DNA of 64,000 bases from Pyrinomonadaceae bacterium (GTDB taxonomy: Bacteria; Acidobacteriota; Blastocatellia; Pyrinomonadales; Pyrinomonadaceae). Position 1 is the stretch's first letter. Every line of letters starts with the position of its first letter. This document shows, piece after piece, positions 8,842 through 18,493 of this stretch. The notes beneath the pieces are model-generated. The model worked only from the letters and a program-made list of their open reading frames with translations. It made no database searches and was not told the DNA's origin. The translations under genes were made by a program, and so were the position numbers. The stretch spans positions 1 to 64,000 of the forward strand of contig JAGOBH010000003.1 in NCBI GenBank assembly GCA_017983495.1. Direction: 5' to 3'.

Positions 8842-9216
8842 ATGTCCAACAAGAACACAGCATTTAAGAAGATCCACGAAGAGCCCTCAGGCCTGCGGGT
8901 CGCAAAGGCAGCCGAGAACGTCTCGAACGATCTCGACAAGGTCATACACGAACGCATGCGGCTCGGCATTATCTCGGCTCTCGCCGCAAACGAACGGCTC
9001 AGCTTTACCGAGCTCAAGAATCTGCTCGCGACGTCCGACGGCAACATCAGCGTCCACGCTCGCAAGCTCGAGGACGCCGGCTACATCACCTGTGAAAAGT
9101 CGTTCAACGGCCGAATGCCGCTGACCGAGTATTTGATTACAACTGACGGCAGAAAAGCACTGGAGCGTTATCTGGACCACATGGAAGCGCTGATCAAGGC
9201 GATGAAGAATGTATAG
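8842..9216 (+). CDS. Winged-helix transcriptional regulator
   Basis: 124 residues with one winged helix-turn-helix domain (about residues 30-120). The recognition-helix region SFTELKNLLATSDGNISVHARKL is followed by the wing EDAGYITCEKSF...PLTEYLITTDGRKAL. This is the MarR/ArsR-like HTH_27 type often annotated as winged helix DNA-binding protein. There is no ligand-binding domain. The N-terminal 30 residues are polar. It probably represses its own operon through the dyad at 8088-8106. The downstream gene overlaps its stop by eight bases. Confidence 0.85.
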   Translation: MSNKNTAFKKIHEEPSGLRVAKAAENVSNDLDKVIHERMRLGIISALAANERLSFTELKNLLATSDGNISVHARKLEDAGYITCEKSFNGRMPLTEYLITTDGRKALERYLDHMEALIKAMKNV

Positions 9217-9577
9217 ACGCCCGAAAATTGTTCTAACAGTTTTGTTTTTGATTCTTTCTGAGACGGCTTGCCCTGTCTTCTCACCATGTGAGCAGTCGGT
9301 GGCGAGGGAGGTTAAGTCACCCGACGGCCGCTTCGTTGCATTGCATGCGCTTCGGAATTGCGGGGCTACAACGGATTATTCCTCGATCATCCGCGTTAAT
9401 CCTTCAGGCGACCCACATAACAAGGAGGGAGAAGTTTTTGTTGTAAATGGGGATCGAGAGATTCGACTGATATGGAAGGACAACTCTACGCTACGCGTCG
9501 TGTGCAACATATGCGAAGCGAGTCAGATATTCCGTAAGGTGGCGTCTGCACACGGAGTGTCGATTGTTTACGAGTAG
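9209..9577 (+). CDS. Hypothetical exported protein
   Basis: 122 residues. It has a basic N-terminus, a hydrophobic core (about residues 7-18) and a cysteine at 21 (SETAC), so it could be a lipoprotein, although the -3 residue is not ideal. The mature part begins with a beta-rich block containing SPDGRFVALHALRNCGATT; the Asn-Cys-Gly-Ala-Thr-Thr pattern recurs in small exported proteins of unknown function. Four further cysteines could form disulphides. Its start overlaps the regulator gene by eight bases, which argues for translational coupling. Confidence 0.6.
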   Translation: MYRRPKIVLTVLFLILSETACPVFSPCEQSVAREVKSPDGRFVALHALRNCGATTDYSSIIRVNPSGDPHNKEGEVFVVNGDREIRLIWKDNSTLRVVCNICEASQIFRKVASAHGVSIVYE

Positions 9578-9654
9578 GGAGGCGATTATGTGTGTTTTAT
9601 TGATGTTGACCTCAAGTCGGAACCGGGAGCGGTAGCGACGGGGTCATTGCGCTG

Positions 9655-9909
9655 ATGGATACATCAACCCCAACAAAAAACAAGGTTCTATTCATCGCCT
9701 GTGGCGTTGCGTTTGCCGCACCGTCAATATTCTTTACTTATTACACTGTGCGGCTCATTTATCTCAACCTCACGATGGAAAACGCTGCCGCGTACCGTTC
9801 GACAGGAATGCTCATCGGAGCGATCGCATTTCCACTGGCGGCAATCGTTTTCGGACTCATAAGTTGGTATTTCATAAATAAAGCGCGGAAAGGACTCATA
9901 AAGAAATGA
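9655..9909 (+). CDS. Small two-helix membrane protein
   Basis: 84 residues with two hydrophobic helices (about residues 10-35 and 48-73), a short polar loop and a lysine-rich end (NKARKGLIKK). No family recognised. Its stop overlaps the next start (ATGA, 9906-9909), a strong sign that it is translated together with the large DUF4153/DUF4173-like protein. Confidence 0.6.
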   Translation: MDTSTPTKNKVLFIACGVAFAAPSIFFTYYTVRLIYLNLTMENAAAYRSTGMLIGAIAFPLAAIVFGLISWYFINKARKGLIKK

Positions 9910-11660
9910 ACGAACGAACAAAATCTGGCCTCAAGATCCTGCAGGTTGCATTGGTGCTTGGTGTTGCGGGAGACATTCTGCTGCGGGTGACGCCGTGGGG
10001 ATTGAACGTGTTGCTTTTTAACCTCGCGTTTGCGGGCGGCACGTTGTTGCTTCTTTGGCGGCACGCTCCCGAGCGGTTGACGCGTCAGACATATGCATTG
10101 CTGGGCGTATTGGTTTTCTTTGCGTCGATGTTCGTCTGGCGTGATTCGATCGAGTTGCGGGTTGCTGACACGTTCGCGATCATCGTGACGCTCGGCGTCC
10201 TGTTTTTGCCGACGCTGAAGGTTACTGCCCGGATCGGCGGAGCGTTTCATTACGCGGTCAGCGTGGTTTGGGCGGGGATCAATGCGCTATTTGCCCCGTT
10301 CGCCCTATTAGCGAGTGACATCGGGTGGAACGATCTGCCGATGACCGGCTGGCGCAAACATGCGTTCGCGGTGTTTCGCAGTTTGCTGATCGCCACGCCG
10401 CTGATGCTCATATTTGGAGCGTTATTTATGGCGGCGGACACGGTTTACGACGGCTGGGTACGCAAGATGTTAGATGTGGACTTTGAAACCTTGTTTTCGC
10501 ACGGTGCATTGTTTGCGGTTTTCGCTTGGCTGACCGCGGGCTATTTTCGCGGAGTTGTCTTTGGCGGTGCGGCCGCGGCGGCGGAAACATCACTTTCGAT
10601 CATCGTTCCTTTAGCGGCCGAGTCTGGGGCGAGTCCGGTCGAGCGCATGCGTGCCGAAACAGGCGAGCATCCGGTCGTCCTGCCCGACAACAAGACCGTC
10701 GTCGAACACATCAACAGTGAGGCGGATGTCCGGCCTGCAGAAAGTTTGCCTTCGGCCGGAAACGACCAGCCGAAAAAAGCCTGGTCCTGGGCGGATCTCG
10801 ACAATTCGATCGTTCCAGGGTTTACGATCGGTTCGGTCGAGGTCGGCGTGATACTCGGTCTCGTCAATCTTTTGTTCCTGAGCTTTGTGATCTTTCAGGT
10901 TCCCTATCTCTTTGGCGGCATGGATCTTGTGCAGAACACACCCGACTTCAAGCTCGCCGAATATGCACGTCGCGGCTTTGGTGAGCTCGTCGCTGTTTCC
11001 GCACTCGTTCTGCCGATGCTGCTCGTTGCACATTGGTTGATCAGAAAGGATGACCGTTTTGCCGGAAAGCTCTTCAAGGTGTTTGCCGGCATCCATATCG
11101 CACTGCTTTTCGTCATCATGGCGTCCGCCGTTCAGCGGCTCGTACTTCTGACCGGCAATCTCGGCTACGGCCTCACGACCGTGCGGCTCTACCCGATGAT
11201 CTTTATGACATGGCTCGCCGTCGTATTTGTGTGGTTCGCCCTGACCGTCCTTCGCGGAGCGAGACAGCATTTCGCCTGGGGAGCCTTGTGGGCCGCATTC
11301 ACGATCCTCGGGGCGACACACGTCCTTAATCCGGATGCATTTATCGTCCGGACAAATGTCGCACTCATGCAGCAGGGGCGTGAGTTTGACGCGTACTATA
11401 ATTCGCGCCTGAGCGATGACGCAGTACCTGTGATCGTGGACGTCTTGCCATCTTTAAATGAAATCAATAGATGTCAGGCACAGTGGGCTTTACACACGCG
11501 ATTATTGCATTCCGGAAGTGAGTTTGACCTTCGTTCATGGAATCTGTCTCGGTCGGTTGCACGCTCTACGCTTCTGAAAAATCACTCCGCTTTGGATGAC
11601 CATCTTGGGTGTCCGGCCTGGATGCCTTTTCCCGAAACAGAGATTCCTGATAGCCCTTAG
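9906..11660 (+). CDS. DUF4153/DUF4173-like multi-spanning membrane protein
   Basis: 584 residues with about ten to twelve hydrophobic helices. There is a polar loop of roughly 80 residues near residues 235-300 and a soluble C-terminal tail. Blocks such as VNLLFLSFVIFQVPYLFGG and EYARRGFGELVAVS are characteristic of the DUF4173 (now grouped with DUF4153) family. Function is unknown. It overlaps the preceding 84-residue membrane protein by four bases and ends 24 bases before xerD. Confidence 0.75.
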   Translation: MNERTKSGLKILQVALVLGVAGDILLRVTPWGLNVLLFNLAFAGGTLLLLWRHAPERLTRQTYALLGVLVFFASMFVWRDSIELRVADTFAIIVTLGVLFLPTLKVTARIGGAFHYAVSVVWAGINALFAPFALLASDIGWNDLPMTGWRKHAFAVFRSLLIATPLMLIFGALFMAADTVYDGWVRKMLDVDFETLFSHGALFAVFAWLTAGYFRGVVFGGAAAAAETSLSIIVPLAAESGASPVERMRAETGEHPVVLPDNKTVVEHINSEADVRPAESLPSAGNDQPKKAWSWADLDNSIVPGFTIGSVEVGVILGLVNLLFLSFVIFQVPYLFGGMDLVQNTPDFKLAEYARRGFGELVAVSALVLPMLLVAHWLIRKDDRFAGKLFKVFAGIHIALLFVIMASAVQRLVLLTGNLGYGLTTVRLYPMIFMTWLAVVFVWFALTVLRGARQHFAWGALWAAFTILGATHVLNPDAFIVRTNVALMQQGREFDAYYNSRLSDDAVPVIVDVLPSLNEINRCQAQWALHTRLLHSGSEFDLRSWNLSRSVARSTLLKNHSALDDHLGCPAWMPFPETEIPDSP

Positions 11661-11684
11661 GGCCGCAGATGGTAGAATTGTCTT

Positions 11685-12572
11685 ATGAGCCGTGACTTGA
11701 TCCGCGAATACCTATCATATTGCCGCGTCGAGAAGGGGCTTGCGGCAAATTCGATCGCGAGTTACGAGCATGACCTCGGGCGGCTGCGTGATTGGGCGGA
11801 AAAGAATGATTGCGATCTGCTGACACTTACTAGGCAGGATCTGCGCGAATGGCTAATCGACTTGTCGGCGGATCAGTTGTCGGAAAACTCGAAACGGCGT
11901 TTGATAAGTGCGGTTCGTGGGTTTTACAAGTTCCTGATGTTCGACGGCCACGTCAAACACAATCCGGCCGAGGATCTTGTCGCTCCGCAAAAGGGCGTTT
12001 ACCTGCCGCGGTTTCTGAACCGCACCGAGGTTGATGAACTGCTCGCGACACCCGACACATCGACGGAGACAGGGCTACGCGACCGCGCAATTCTGGAGTT
12101 GATGTACGCATCGGGCCTGCGTGTTTCCGAGGCGGCTAACGTGCGGATACATGACATCGACCTCGACGGCGGAATTTTGACGACGACCGGCAAGGGAAGC
12201 AAGACGAGGCGTGTTCCGGTCGGTACGAGTGCCGTCGAGTGGATCAGGAGTTACCTTGTTATTCGTCGAAAAAAAGAGAATCTTGAAAATGACAGAATGT
12301 TCGTGACCGCGAACGGTGCACCGGTCAATCGCCAGATGATCTACCTCGCGATCACCGAATATGCTGCCAAATGCGGGCTCGAAGGCGTTTCGCCGCATAC
12401 GCTGCGCCACTCGTTTGCGACGCATCTGGTGCAAAACAACGCCGATATCCGATCGGTGCAGCAAATGCTCGGGCATGCGGATATTTCGACGACGCAGATA
12501 TACACGCACATGACCGGAGCCCAGTTGAAGAAAAATTACGAACGCTTTCACCCACGGTCGCGCGCGAAATAG
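11685..12572 (+). CDS. xerD: Site-specific tyrosine recombinase XerD
   Basis: 295 residues, the usual length. The N-terminal SAM-like core-binding domain (residues 5-85) is followed by the catalytic domain. Active-site residues visible: Arg in YASGLRVSEA, Lys in GKGSKTRRVPVG, His-x-x-Arg in HTLRHSFATHL, His in LGHADIS and the nucleophile Tyr in TQIYTH. XerD with XerC resolves chromosome dimers at dif near division. The gene lies just before a tRNA cluster, but nothing else suggests an integrated element, and its sequence is housekeeping-like. XerC is a less likely alternative name. Confidence 0.88.
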   Translation: MSRDLIREYLSYCRVEKGLAANSIASYEHDLGRLRDWAEKNDCDLLTLTRQDLREWLIDLSADQLSENSKRRLISAVRGFYKFLMFDGHVKHNPAEDLVAPQKGVYLPRFLNRTEVDELLATPDTSTETGLRDRAILELMYASGLRVSEAANVRIHDIDLDGGILTTTGKGSKTRRVPVGTSAVEWIRSYLVIRRKKENLENDRMFVTANGAPVNRQMIYLAITEYAAKCGLEGVSPHTLRHSFATHLVQNNADIRSVQQMLGHADISTTQIYTHMTGAQLKKNYERFHPRSRAK

Positions 12573-12596
12573 CGCGAAAAACCAGCATTTCCGCGC

Positions 12597-12625
12597 TTGC
12601 ATGTTGCAGAGGTCTCCGCTATCAT
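12597..12625 (+). promoter_or_regulatory. Candidate promoter of tRNA-tuf cluster
   Basis: TTGCAT (12597-12602) and TATCAT (12620-12625) are separated by exactly 17 bases, 54 bases before the tRNA-Tyr gene. The -10 matches at five of six positions; the -35 keeps only the TTG core. Confidence 0.45.
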
Positions 12626-12679
12626 TGGAAATTTGCTAATTGGCTCAGAAAGCCGGTAGCGATGACAACTTAAAGAAAT

Positions 12680-12767
12680 GCATGGGTGGTCGAGCGGTCA
12701 AAGGCAACGGGCTGTAAACCCGTCGGATTAATTTCCTACGTAGGTTCAAATCCTACCCCATGCACCA
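12680..12767 (+). tRNA. tRNA-Tyr (GTA)
   Basis: Acceptor stem GCATGGG pairs with CCCATGC (12757-12763), followed by A and an encoded CCA. The anticodon loop CTGTAAA lies between ACGGG and CCCGT, giving anticodon GTA. It has a long variable arm as expected for bacterial tRNA-Tyr, and T arm GTAGG/CCTAC. Confidence 0.96.
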
Positions 12768-12772
12768 TTTTT

Positions 12773-12848
<76 letters not shown>

Positions 12849-12864
12849 TTAGTTTTACGAATGG

Positions 12865-12939
<75 letters not shown>

Positions 12940-12985
12940 GATTTTATTGCTTTATTTGATTATTTAAAAGAGGACGACTAAAGAG

Positions 12986-14173
<1,188 letters not shown>

Positions 14174-14174
14174 G

Positions 14175-14248
14175 AGTGGACAGTGGTCGGTGGTCAGTGG
14201 TCGGAGTCGATCAATAAACTGACCACAGACCACCGGTCACCGACCACT
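14175..14248. repeat. Palindrome of 7-base words between tuf and rpmG
   Basis: The left arm reads as heptads AGTGGAC, AGTGGTC, GGTGGTC, AGTGGTC (from 14175) and the right arm as their complements GACCACA, GACCACC, GGTCACC, GACCACT (14221-14248). About 23 of 28 positions pair. It would fold as a long hairpin between tuf and rpmG. Confidence 0.75.
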
Positions 14249-14257
14249 AAAAAAGAT

Positions 14258-14410
14258 ATGCCAAGAGATAATATTATTTTGCAGTGCACGGAGTGTAAAG
14301 AACGCAACTACGTGACGACCAAGAACAAAAAGAACACGCCGAACAGGCTGGAGTTCAAAAAGTTTTGCCGTCGTTGCCGTTGCCACACGATGCACAAAGA
14401 AAACAAGTAA
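14258..14410 (+). CDS. rpmG: 50S ribosomal protein L33
   Basis: 50 residues, standard for L33. Two cysteine pairs (CTEC near residue 10 and CRRC near residue 38) form a zinc ribbon, so this is the zinc-binding C+ version of L33. The ATG at 14258 is preferred over an in-frame upstream start because the upstream codons lie in the palindromic repeat. tRNA-Trp and secE follow. Confidence 0.95.
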   Translation: MPRDNIILQCTECKERNYVTTKNKKNTPNRLEFKKFCRRCRCHTMHKENK

Positions 14411-14411
14411 C

Positions 14412-14498
14412 CGATTTTGGATTGGGTGTTTTGGATTTTGGATTTGAGAACGAAAGCGGTCGAAAAATCCGCGATCTCAGATCTAAGATCCAAAATCG
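14412..14498. repeat. Palindrome of 7-base words between rpmG and tRNA-Trp
   Basis: Left arm (14412-14445) contains TTTTGGA words at seven-base steps. Right arm (14465-14498) contains GATCTCA, GATCTAA, GATCCAA. The outer 11 bases CGATTTTGGAT/ATCCAAAATCG pair perfectly, the interior partly. Confidence 0.65.
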
Positions 14499-14502
14499 AC
14501 AT

Positions 14503-14578
14503 AGGGGTATGGTGTCAATGGTTAGCATGGAGGTCTCCAAAACCTTAGGTCCGGGTTCGAGTCCTGGTACCCCTGCCA
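14503..14578 (+). tRNA. tRNA-Trp (CCA)
   Basis: Acceptor AGGGGTA pairs with TACCCCT, discriminator G, encoded CCA. The anticodon loop CTCCAAA gives CCA. T arm CCGGG/CCTGG. Its position directly before secE is the usual one in bacteria. Confidence 0.96.
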
Positions 14579-14602
14579 TTGAATATTTTTGGGAGAATAA
14601 AA

Positions 14603-14845
14603 GTGTCTGAAGCTGTAGCTCCGATCGAAGGAAAACATAAAGAGAGTATTGGCGAATTCGTCAAACATACACGTGCCGAATTGGACAAGACGTCTTTTCC
14701 GTCGTCCGATGACGTCAAGAGCACGACGATCATCGTGATCGTGGCCGTGATATTTTTTGCGGCCTATCTTTTCCTGGTCGATCATGCCTGGACGTATCTC
14801 CTCGAAGGTTTGACATGGCTGGTCAATAAGATCGCCGGCGTTTAG
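14603..14845 (+). CDS. secE: Protein translocase subunit SecE
   Basis: 80 residues with one C-terminal membrane helix (about residues 42-65) preceded by the amphipathic FVKHTRAELDKTSFPSSDDV, the conserved SecE helix with its Lys-x-x-x-Pro region. SecE stabilises the SecY channel. A TTG at 14579 is in frame but overlaps the tRNA-Trp gene end; the GTG at 14603 has GGGAG eight bases upstream and is the better start. nusG follows after 23 bases. Confidence 0.92.
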   Translation: MSEAVAPIEGKHKESIGEFVKHTRAELDKTSFPSSDDVKSTTIIVIVAVIFFAAYLFLVDHAWTYLLEGLTWLVNKIAGV

Positions 14846-14868
14846 CGGTTAAATAAAGGATATTTGAG

Positions 14869-15429
14869 ATGAAGCAGTGGTTTTTTATCCACACATATTC
14901 CGGCCATGAGAACAAAGTTCTCGAGAGTCTGGGAGCACGCATCCGCGACATGGAACTCGCCGAGCAGATAACCGGCGTTCTACTTCCGAAAGAGAAGGTC
15001 GTCGAGATGCGCGGCAACAAGGAATACGTCTCGGAGCGAATGTTCTATCCAGGCTACGTACTTGTTGAGATCGAGTGCGGCGAAAAAGGAAAGATCCCTG
15101 ATAACGTCTTTCACGTTATCAAAGCAACGCCGAAGGTTACCGGATTTTTGGGCGGTAAAGCCCCGACACCGCTGACACAGGCCGAGGTCGACCAGATCGT
15201 CCACAACATCGAACTGGCGACTGAAAAGCCGAAACCGAAGTTTTCATACGAGGTTGGCGAGGTCGTTCGTATCAAGTCAGGCCCGTTCGCCAGCTTCACC
15301 GGAAAGGTCGAAGAGGTCAACGAAGACAAGGCGACCCTCAAGGTTTCGATTACGATATTTGGACGTTCGACCCCATACGAGTTGAGCTTCCTGGAAGTGG
15401 AGAAAGTCACTTTCGCTGAAGAAGAATAG
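14869..15429 (+). CDS. nusG: Transcription termination/antitermination factor NusG
   Basis: 186 residues. The NGN domain starts [16 protein letters not shown] and contains the conserved [13 protein letters not shown]; a C-terminal KOW domain begins around residue 130 ([22 protein letters not shown]). NusG binds RNA polymerase beta-prime clamp and beta lobe, and links it to Rho or ribosomal S10. Its gene is in the standard place before rplK. Confidence 0.97.
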   Translation: MKQWFFIHTYSGHENKVLESLGARIRDMELAEQITGVLLPKEKVVEMRGNKEYVSERMFYPGYVLVEIECGEKGKIPDNVFHVIKATPKVTGFLGGKAPTPLTQAEVDQIVHNIELATEKPKPKFSYEVGEVVRIKSGPFASFTGKVEEVNEDKATLKVSITIFGRSTPYELSFLEVEKVTFAEEE

Positions 15430-15475
15430 AATGAGGACATTGCCGATCAGTCGGCATCGTTAATCAAAAAAGAAA

Positions 15476-15901
15476 ATGGCAAAGAAAATAACAGGTTATA
15501 TCAAGTTGCAGATCCCGGCCGGTAAGGCCAACCCTGCACCGCCGATCGGTCCGGCACTCGGACAGCACGGCGTCAACATCATGGAGTTTTGCAAGGCGTT
15601 CAACGCCAAAACGCAAAACGACGATCCGGATATGAAAATTCCGGTCGTTATTACGGTATACGCCGATCGTTCGTTCTCGTTCGAAACGAAAACGCCGCCG
15701 GCTGCTGACCTTTTGAGAAAGGCATCGGGCATAGCAAAGGGCTCGGGCAAACCGAATCGTGAAAAGATCGGAACTATTTCAAAGGCTAAGATCGAAGAGA
15801 TCGCAAAGATGAAGATGGTAGACCTCAACACGTCCAACCTCGCCGCGGCGATGAAGACGATCGAGGGAACCGCGAAATCGATGGGACTTACAATCGAATA
15901 A
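15476..15901 (+). CDS. rplK: 50S ribosomal protein L11
   Basis: 141 residues, standard length. The N-terminal domain has the conserved [19 protein letters not shown] and the C-terminal domain binds the 23S rRNA GTPase-centre. The cluster order nusG, rplK, rplA, rplJ, rplL is intact. Confidence 0.98.
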   Translation: MAKKITGYIKLQIPAGKANPAPPIGPALGQHGVNIMEFCKAFNAKTQNDDPDMKIPVVITVYADRSFSFETKTPPAADLLRKASGIAKGSGKPNREKIGTISKAKIEEIAKMKMVDLNTSNLAAAMKTIEGTAKSMGLTIE

Positions 15902-15967
15902 AGAATGCAGAATATCGAATGGTGAGTTTTATCATTCGAAATTTTATATTCGAAACTCGAAATTAGG
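15902..15967. repeat. Palindrome of 7-base words between rplK and rplA
   Basis: Heptads AGAATGC, AGAATAT, CGAATGG (15902-15922) are mirrored by CATTCGA, AATTTTA, TATTCGA, AACTCGA (15933-15960). The stem is imperfect and AT-rich. It starts right at the rplK stop codon. Confidence 0.6.
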
Positions 15968-16006
15968 GAGGAAATCGAAAGATTTCCGTTAATACCTGGA
16001 GGTAAA

Positions 16007-16699
16007 ATGAAAAGAGGCAAGAAATATCTTGCGGCTCTCGAGAAAATTGAGCCGCATAAGAAGCATACGCTTGAAGAAGCGATCGCTAAGTTGAAAGAGG
16101 TCGCATTTGCGAAGTTTGACGAAACTGTCGAACTGACGATGTGGCTTGGCGTTGATCCCCGTAAGGCCGATCAGCTTGTTCGCGGAACCGTCGTCCTGCC
16201 GCATGGCCTGGGCGGAGCCGCAAAGAAGATCGTTGTCATCGCACAGGGCGACAAGGTTCGTGAGGCTGAAGAGGCCGGAGCGGATATGGCCGGCGGCGAC
16301 GACATCCTGGAAAAGATCAAAGGCGGATGGCTCGATTTCGACGCTCTTATCGCCACGCCCGACATGATGGGCAAGGTCGGTCAGTTGGGCAAGGTCCTCG
16401 GTCCTCGAGGCCTGATGCCGAATCCGAAAACAGGAACAGTCACGATGGACGTCAAAACGGCCATCGAGGAGACCAAGGCCGGCAAGGTCGAATACCGCGT
16501 CGATAAGACGGGCGTTATTCACTCGCCGGTCGGCAAGGTGTCTTTTGAAGACGCCAAATTGGCTGATAACCTGAGAGTTTTGATCAGCGCCGTGATGAAG
16601 GCTAAGCCGACCACGGCGAAGGGTCGTTATCTGAAAAAGATCAATGTCGCGGCAACGATGAGCCCGGGCGTACTGCTCGACGAGCTTTCATACGTTTAA
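16007..16699 (+). CDS. rplA: 50S ribosomal protein L1
   Basis: 230 residues. Typical L1 blocks include [19 protein letters not shown] (kept to family pattern), [16 protein letters not shown] and the C-terminal [15 protein letters not shown]1 forms the mobile stalk over the E site and in many bacteria represses its own mRNA; I could not identify such a site here. Ribosome site GGAGG lies before the ATG at 16007. Confidence 0.98.
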   Translation: MKRGKKYLAALEKIEPHKKHTLEEAIAKLKEVAFAKFDETVELTMWLGVDPRKADQLVRGTVVLPHGLGGAAKKIVVIAQGDKVREAEEAGADMAGGDDILEKIKGGWLDFDALIATPDMMGKVGQLGKVLGPRGLMPNPKTGTVTMDVKTAIEETKAGKVEYRVDKTGVIHSPVGKVSFEDAKLADNLRVLISAVMKAKPTTAKGRYLKKINVAATMSPGVLLDELSYV

Positions 16700-16721
16700 T
16701 GCGTGAGGAGCGAATAGAAAA

Positions 16722-17459
16722 ATGAAAACAAGAGAAGTAAAACAAAGAGATCTGGTCGCCCTCACGGAGTCGCTCGCGAATTCAAAGTCCGCAATGGTCG
16801 TTAGCTTTACCAAGCTCACGGTCAACAAGGATCAGGAATTTCGAAAGAGCCTGCGTGAAGCCGGTGCTGAATATCAAGTAGTGAAGAACACCCTGGCGCG
16901 TATCGCGGTCAAGGGCACACAGTTTGAAGACGCTACGGATTCTTTCAAGGGCGTGACCGCCATCGCATGGACACAGAATGACCCGGTCGTTCTTTCGAAA
17001 GCAATTTCGAAGTTCATGAAAGAGAACGCTGACGTCTATACCTTTAAGTCGGGCGTTGTCGACGGCTCGCTGGTCGACCTTCAACAGTTGACGGCAATCG
17101 CCAACCTGCCCTCGAAGGAAGAGCTTATCTCGAAGCTGCTCTTCGTTCTCAACAGCGGTGCACAGCGTCTGGTTACGGTCATTAACGCCGTACCGCGTGA
17201 CCTGGCTGTCGTGATCAAGCAGATCGGTGAACAGAAGGGCGATGCTGCGGCACCGGCCGCCGAGGTCAAGGCTGAAGAGCCGGCACCGGCAGCCGAAGCT
17301 GAGGCTCCGGCCGCTGAAGCCGCACCTGAAGCTGAAGTTGAAGCTGCTCCGGCAGCCGAAGCTGAAGTCGAAGCTGCTCCGGCTGAGACCGAAGAGGCAA
17401 GTGCCGAGACTGCTCCCGAGGCCGAAGCTGAGGCTCCGGCGGAAGAAGCAGCCGAATAG
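16722..17459 (+). CDS. rplJ: 50S ribosomal protein L10 with acidic Ala/Glu-rich extension
   Basis: 245 residues, about 70 more than usual. Residues 1-170 are a normal L10 (globular rRNA-binding part and the C-terminal helix that carries L7/L12 dimers). From about residue 175 the chain becomes a low-complexity tail made of Ala, Glu and Pro with repeats such as APAAEAEAPAAEA. The tail is encoded without any frame change. It is strongly acidic and probably disordered. rplL follows after an unusually long gap of 247 bases. Confidence 0.95.
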   Translation: MKTREVKQRDLVALTESLANSKSAMVVSFTKLTVNKDQEFRKSLREAGAEYQVVKNTLARIAVKGTQFEDATDSFKGVTAIAWTQNDPVVLSKAISKFMKENADVYTFKSGVVDGSLVDLQQLTAIANLPSKEELISKLLFVLNSGAQRLVTVINAVPRDLAVVIKQIGEQKGDAAAPAAEVKAEEPAPAAEAEAPAAEAAPEAEVEAAPAAEAEVEAAPAETEEASAETAPEAEAEAPAEEAAE

Positions 17460-17468
17460 AAGTTTTTT

Positions 17469-17483
17469 GAGGTCGCAGACCTC
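17469..17483 (+). other. Hairpin at start of rplJ-rplL spacer
   Basis: GAGGTC, three bases, GACCTC immediately downstream of the rplJ stop, without a following T tract. The rest of the 247-base spacer contains GC-rich stretches but no gene. It could attenuate or process the mRNA so that L7/L12, needed in four or more copies, is made separately. Confidence 0.35.
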
Positions 17484-17706
17484 GAATTTGGAATTGGGCT
17501 TTTGCCCGAATGGCCGTACTCAAGGAAAACGAGTTGAGCGATTGTCAGGTTGCTCAGCGTCGGACGAAAACGAAAGGTGATGCAACCCGTTCAGTTTAGT
17601 CCCGTGGGTTCTCGCGGCTGACACAAACGTGAACCAGTTGGCCGTTGGCCGGCAAATTCACGGGAATTAACAATAAAGAACCCCATTGGAGGAATAGTAA
17701 ATAGTC

Positions 17707-18093
17707 ATGGCAATTACAAAAGCAGACGTAGTCGAATATTTGAAAGGTGTATCGCTTCTCGAAGCGTCGGAATTGGTCAAAGAACTTGAAGAAGTCTTTG
17801 GTGTTTCAGCAGCCGCAGCCGCTCCGGTCATGGTAGCTGCTGCAGGTGGCGGTGAGACCGCTGCTGCTGCAGAGGAAAAGGATTCGTTTGACGTCATCCT
17901 GACGGCTGCCGGCGGCAACAAGATCGCTGTCATTAAGGTCGTTCGCGAAGTCGTTGCGGGTCTCGGCCTCAAGGAAGCCAAGGATCTCGTCGACGGTGCT
18001 CCGAAAGCCCTCAAGGAAGGCGTTTCGAAGGGCGAAGCAGACGAGCTCAAGGCAAAATTGACCGAAGCAGGCGCAACTGTCGAGATCAAATAG
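17707..18093 (+). CDS. rplL: 50S ribosomal protein L7/L12
   Basis: 128 residues. The N-terminal dimerisation helix, an Ala-rich hinge (about residues 37-58) and the C-terminal factor-binding domain with KTEFDV-like [21 protein letters not shown] and [16 protein letters not shown] are all present. It recruits translation factors to the ribosome. A purine-rich GGAGGAA at about 17689 precedes the ATG. Confidence 0.98.
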   Translation: MAITKADVVEYLKGVSLLEASELVKELEEVFGVSAAAAAPVMVAAAGGGETAAAAEEKDSFDVILTAAGGNKIAVIKVVREVVAGLGLKEAKDLVDGAPKALKEGVSKGEADELKAKLTEAGATVEIK

Positions 18094-18493
18094 CTTTCAG
18101 TAGATCGGGGCGTCGGCCTAGGCTCGGCGCTCCGATCCTTTGAATTTGCGATCTTTTGGTGATAAACTAACTGGTTCGCGCTGTGCGGTCAGAATTGAGA
18201 CAGGCGTGATTTCCGGGCGGTCGGTTCGAAAGTCGTTGTAGTTAAAGGCTTTCGGTGGTTTCAGAGCGACAACTGTCGCGTAAAAATTGGAGAGTTGGTG
18301 TCCCGTTTCGACACTCTCGGACAAATTAGATAACAGCGAAAAGCTGCTTAATAAGCGGTCAGGGCAAACTTTACCCTCGGCCGCATTTGGCGTCTTTTCG
18401 TGAGAATTTTTGGGGGAGGCCTTGGCTACGTGAATCGTATCAGCAACCTTTCCAAAAATCAATAGGTTTTTTTGATTACCCGCTTTTAATAAT
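18094..18493. other. 400-base spacer between rplL and rpoB
   Basis: I see no supportable gene here; a 127-codon frame on the minus strand has no domain character. The left edge holds a GC-rich stem, GATCGG (18103-18108) with CCGATC (18132-18137) plus internal pairing, which may attenuate transcription between the ribosomal and RNA polymerase genes as is known in other bacteria. rpoB itself has no evident Shine-Dalgarno sequence. Confidence 0.4.
18103..18141 (+). terminator. Possible attenuator after rplL
   Basis: Imperfect stem GATCGGGGCG...GCGCTCCGATC followed by CCTTTGAATTT. The T tract is weak, so partial rather than full termination is suggested. Confidence 0.35.

Noticed and set aside
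9612..9645. Possible repeat around GGAACCGGGAGCGGTAGCGA
   Set aside because: It resembles words seen in other acidobacterial spacers, but I see only one copy and no palindrome here, so I do not call it.
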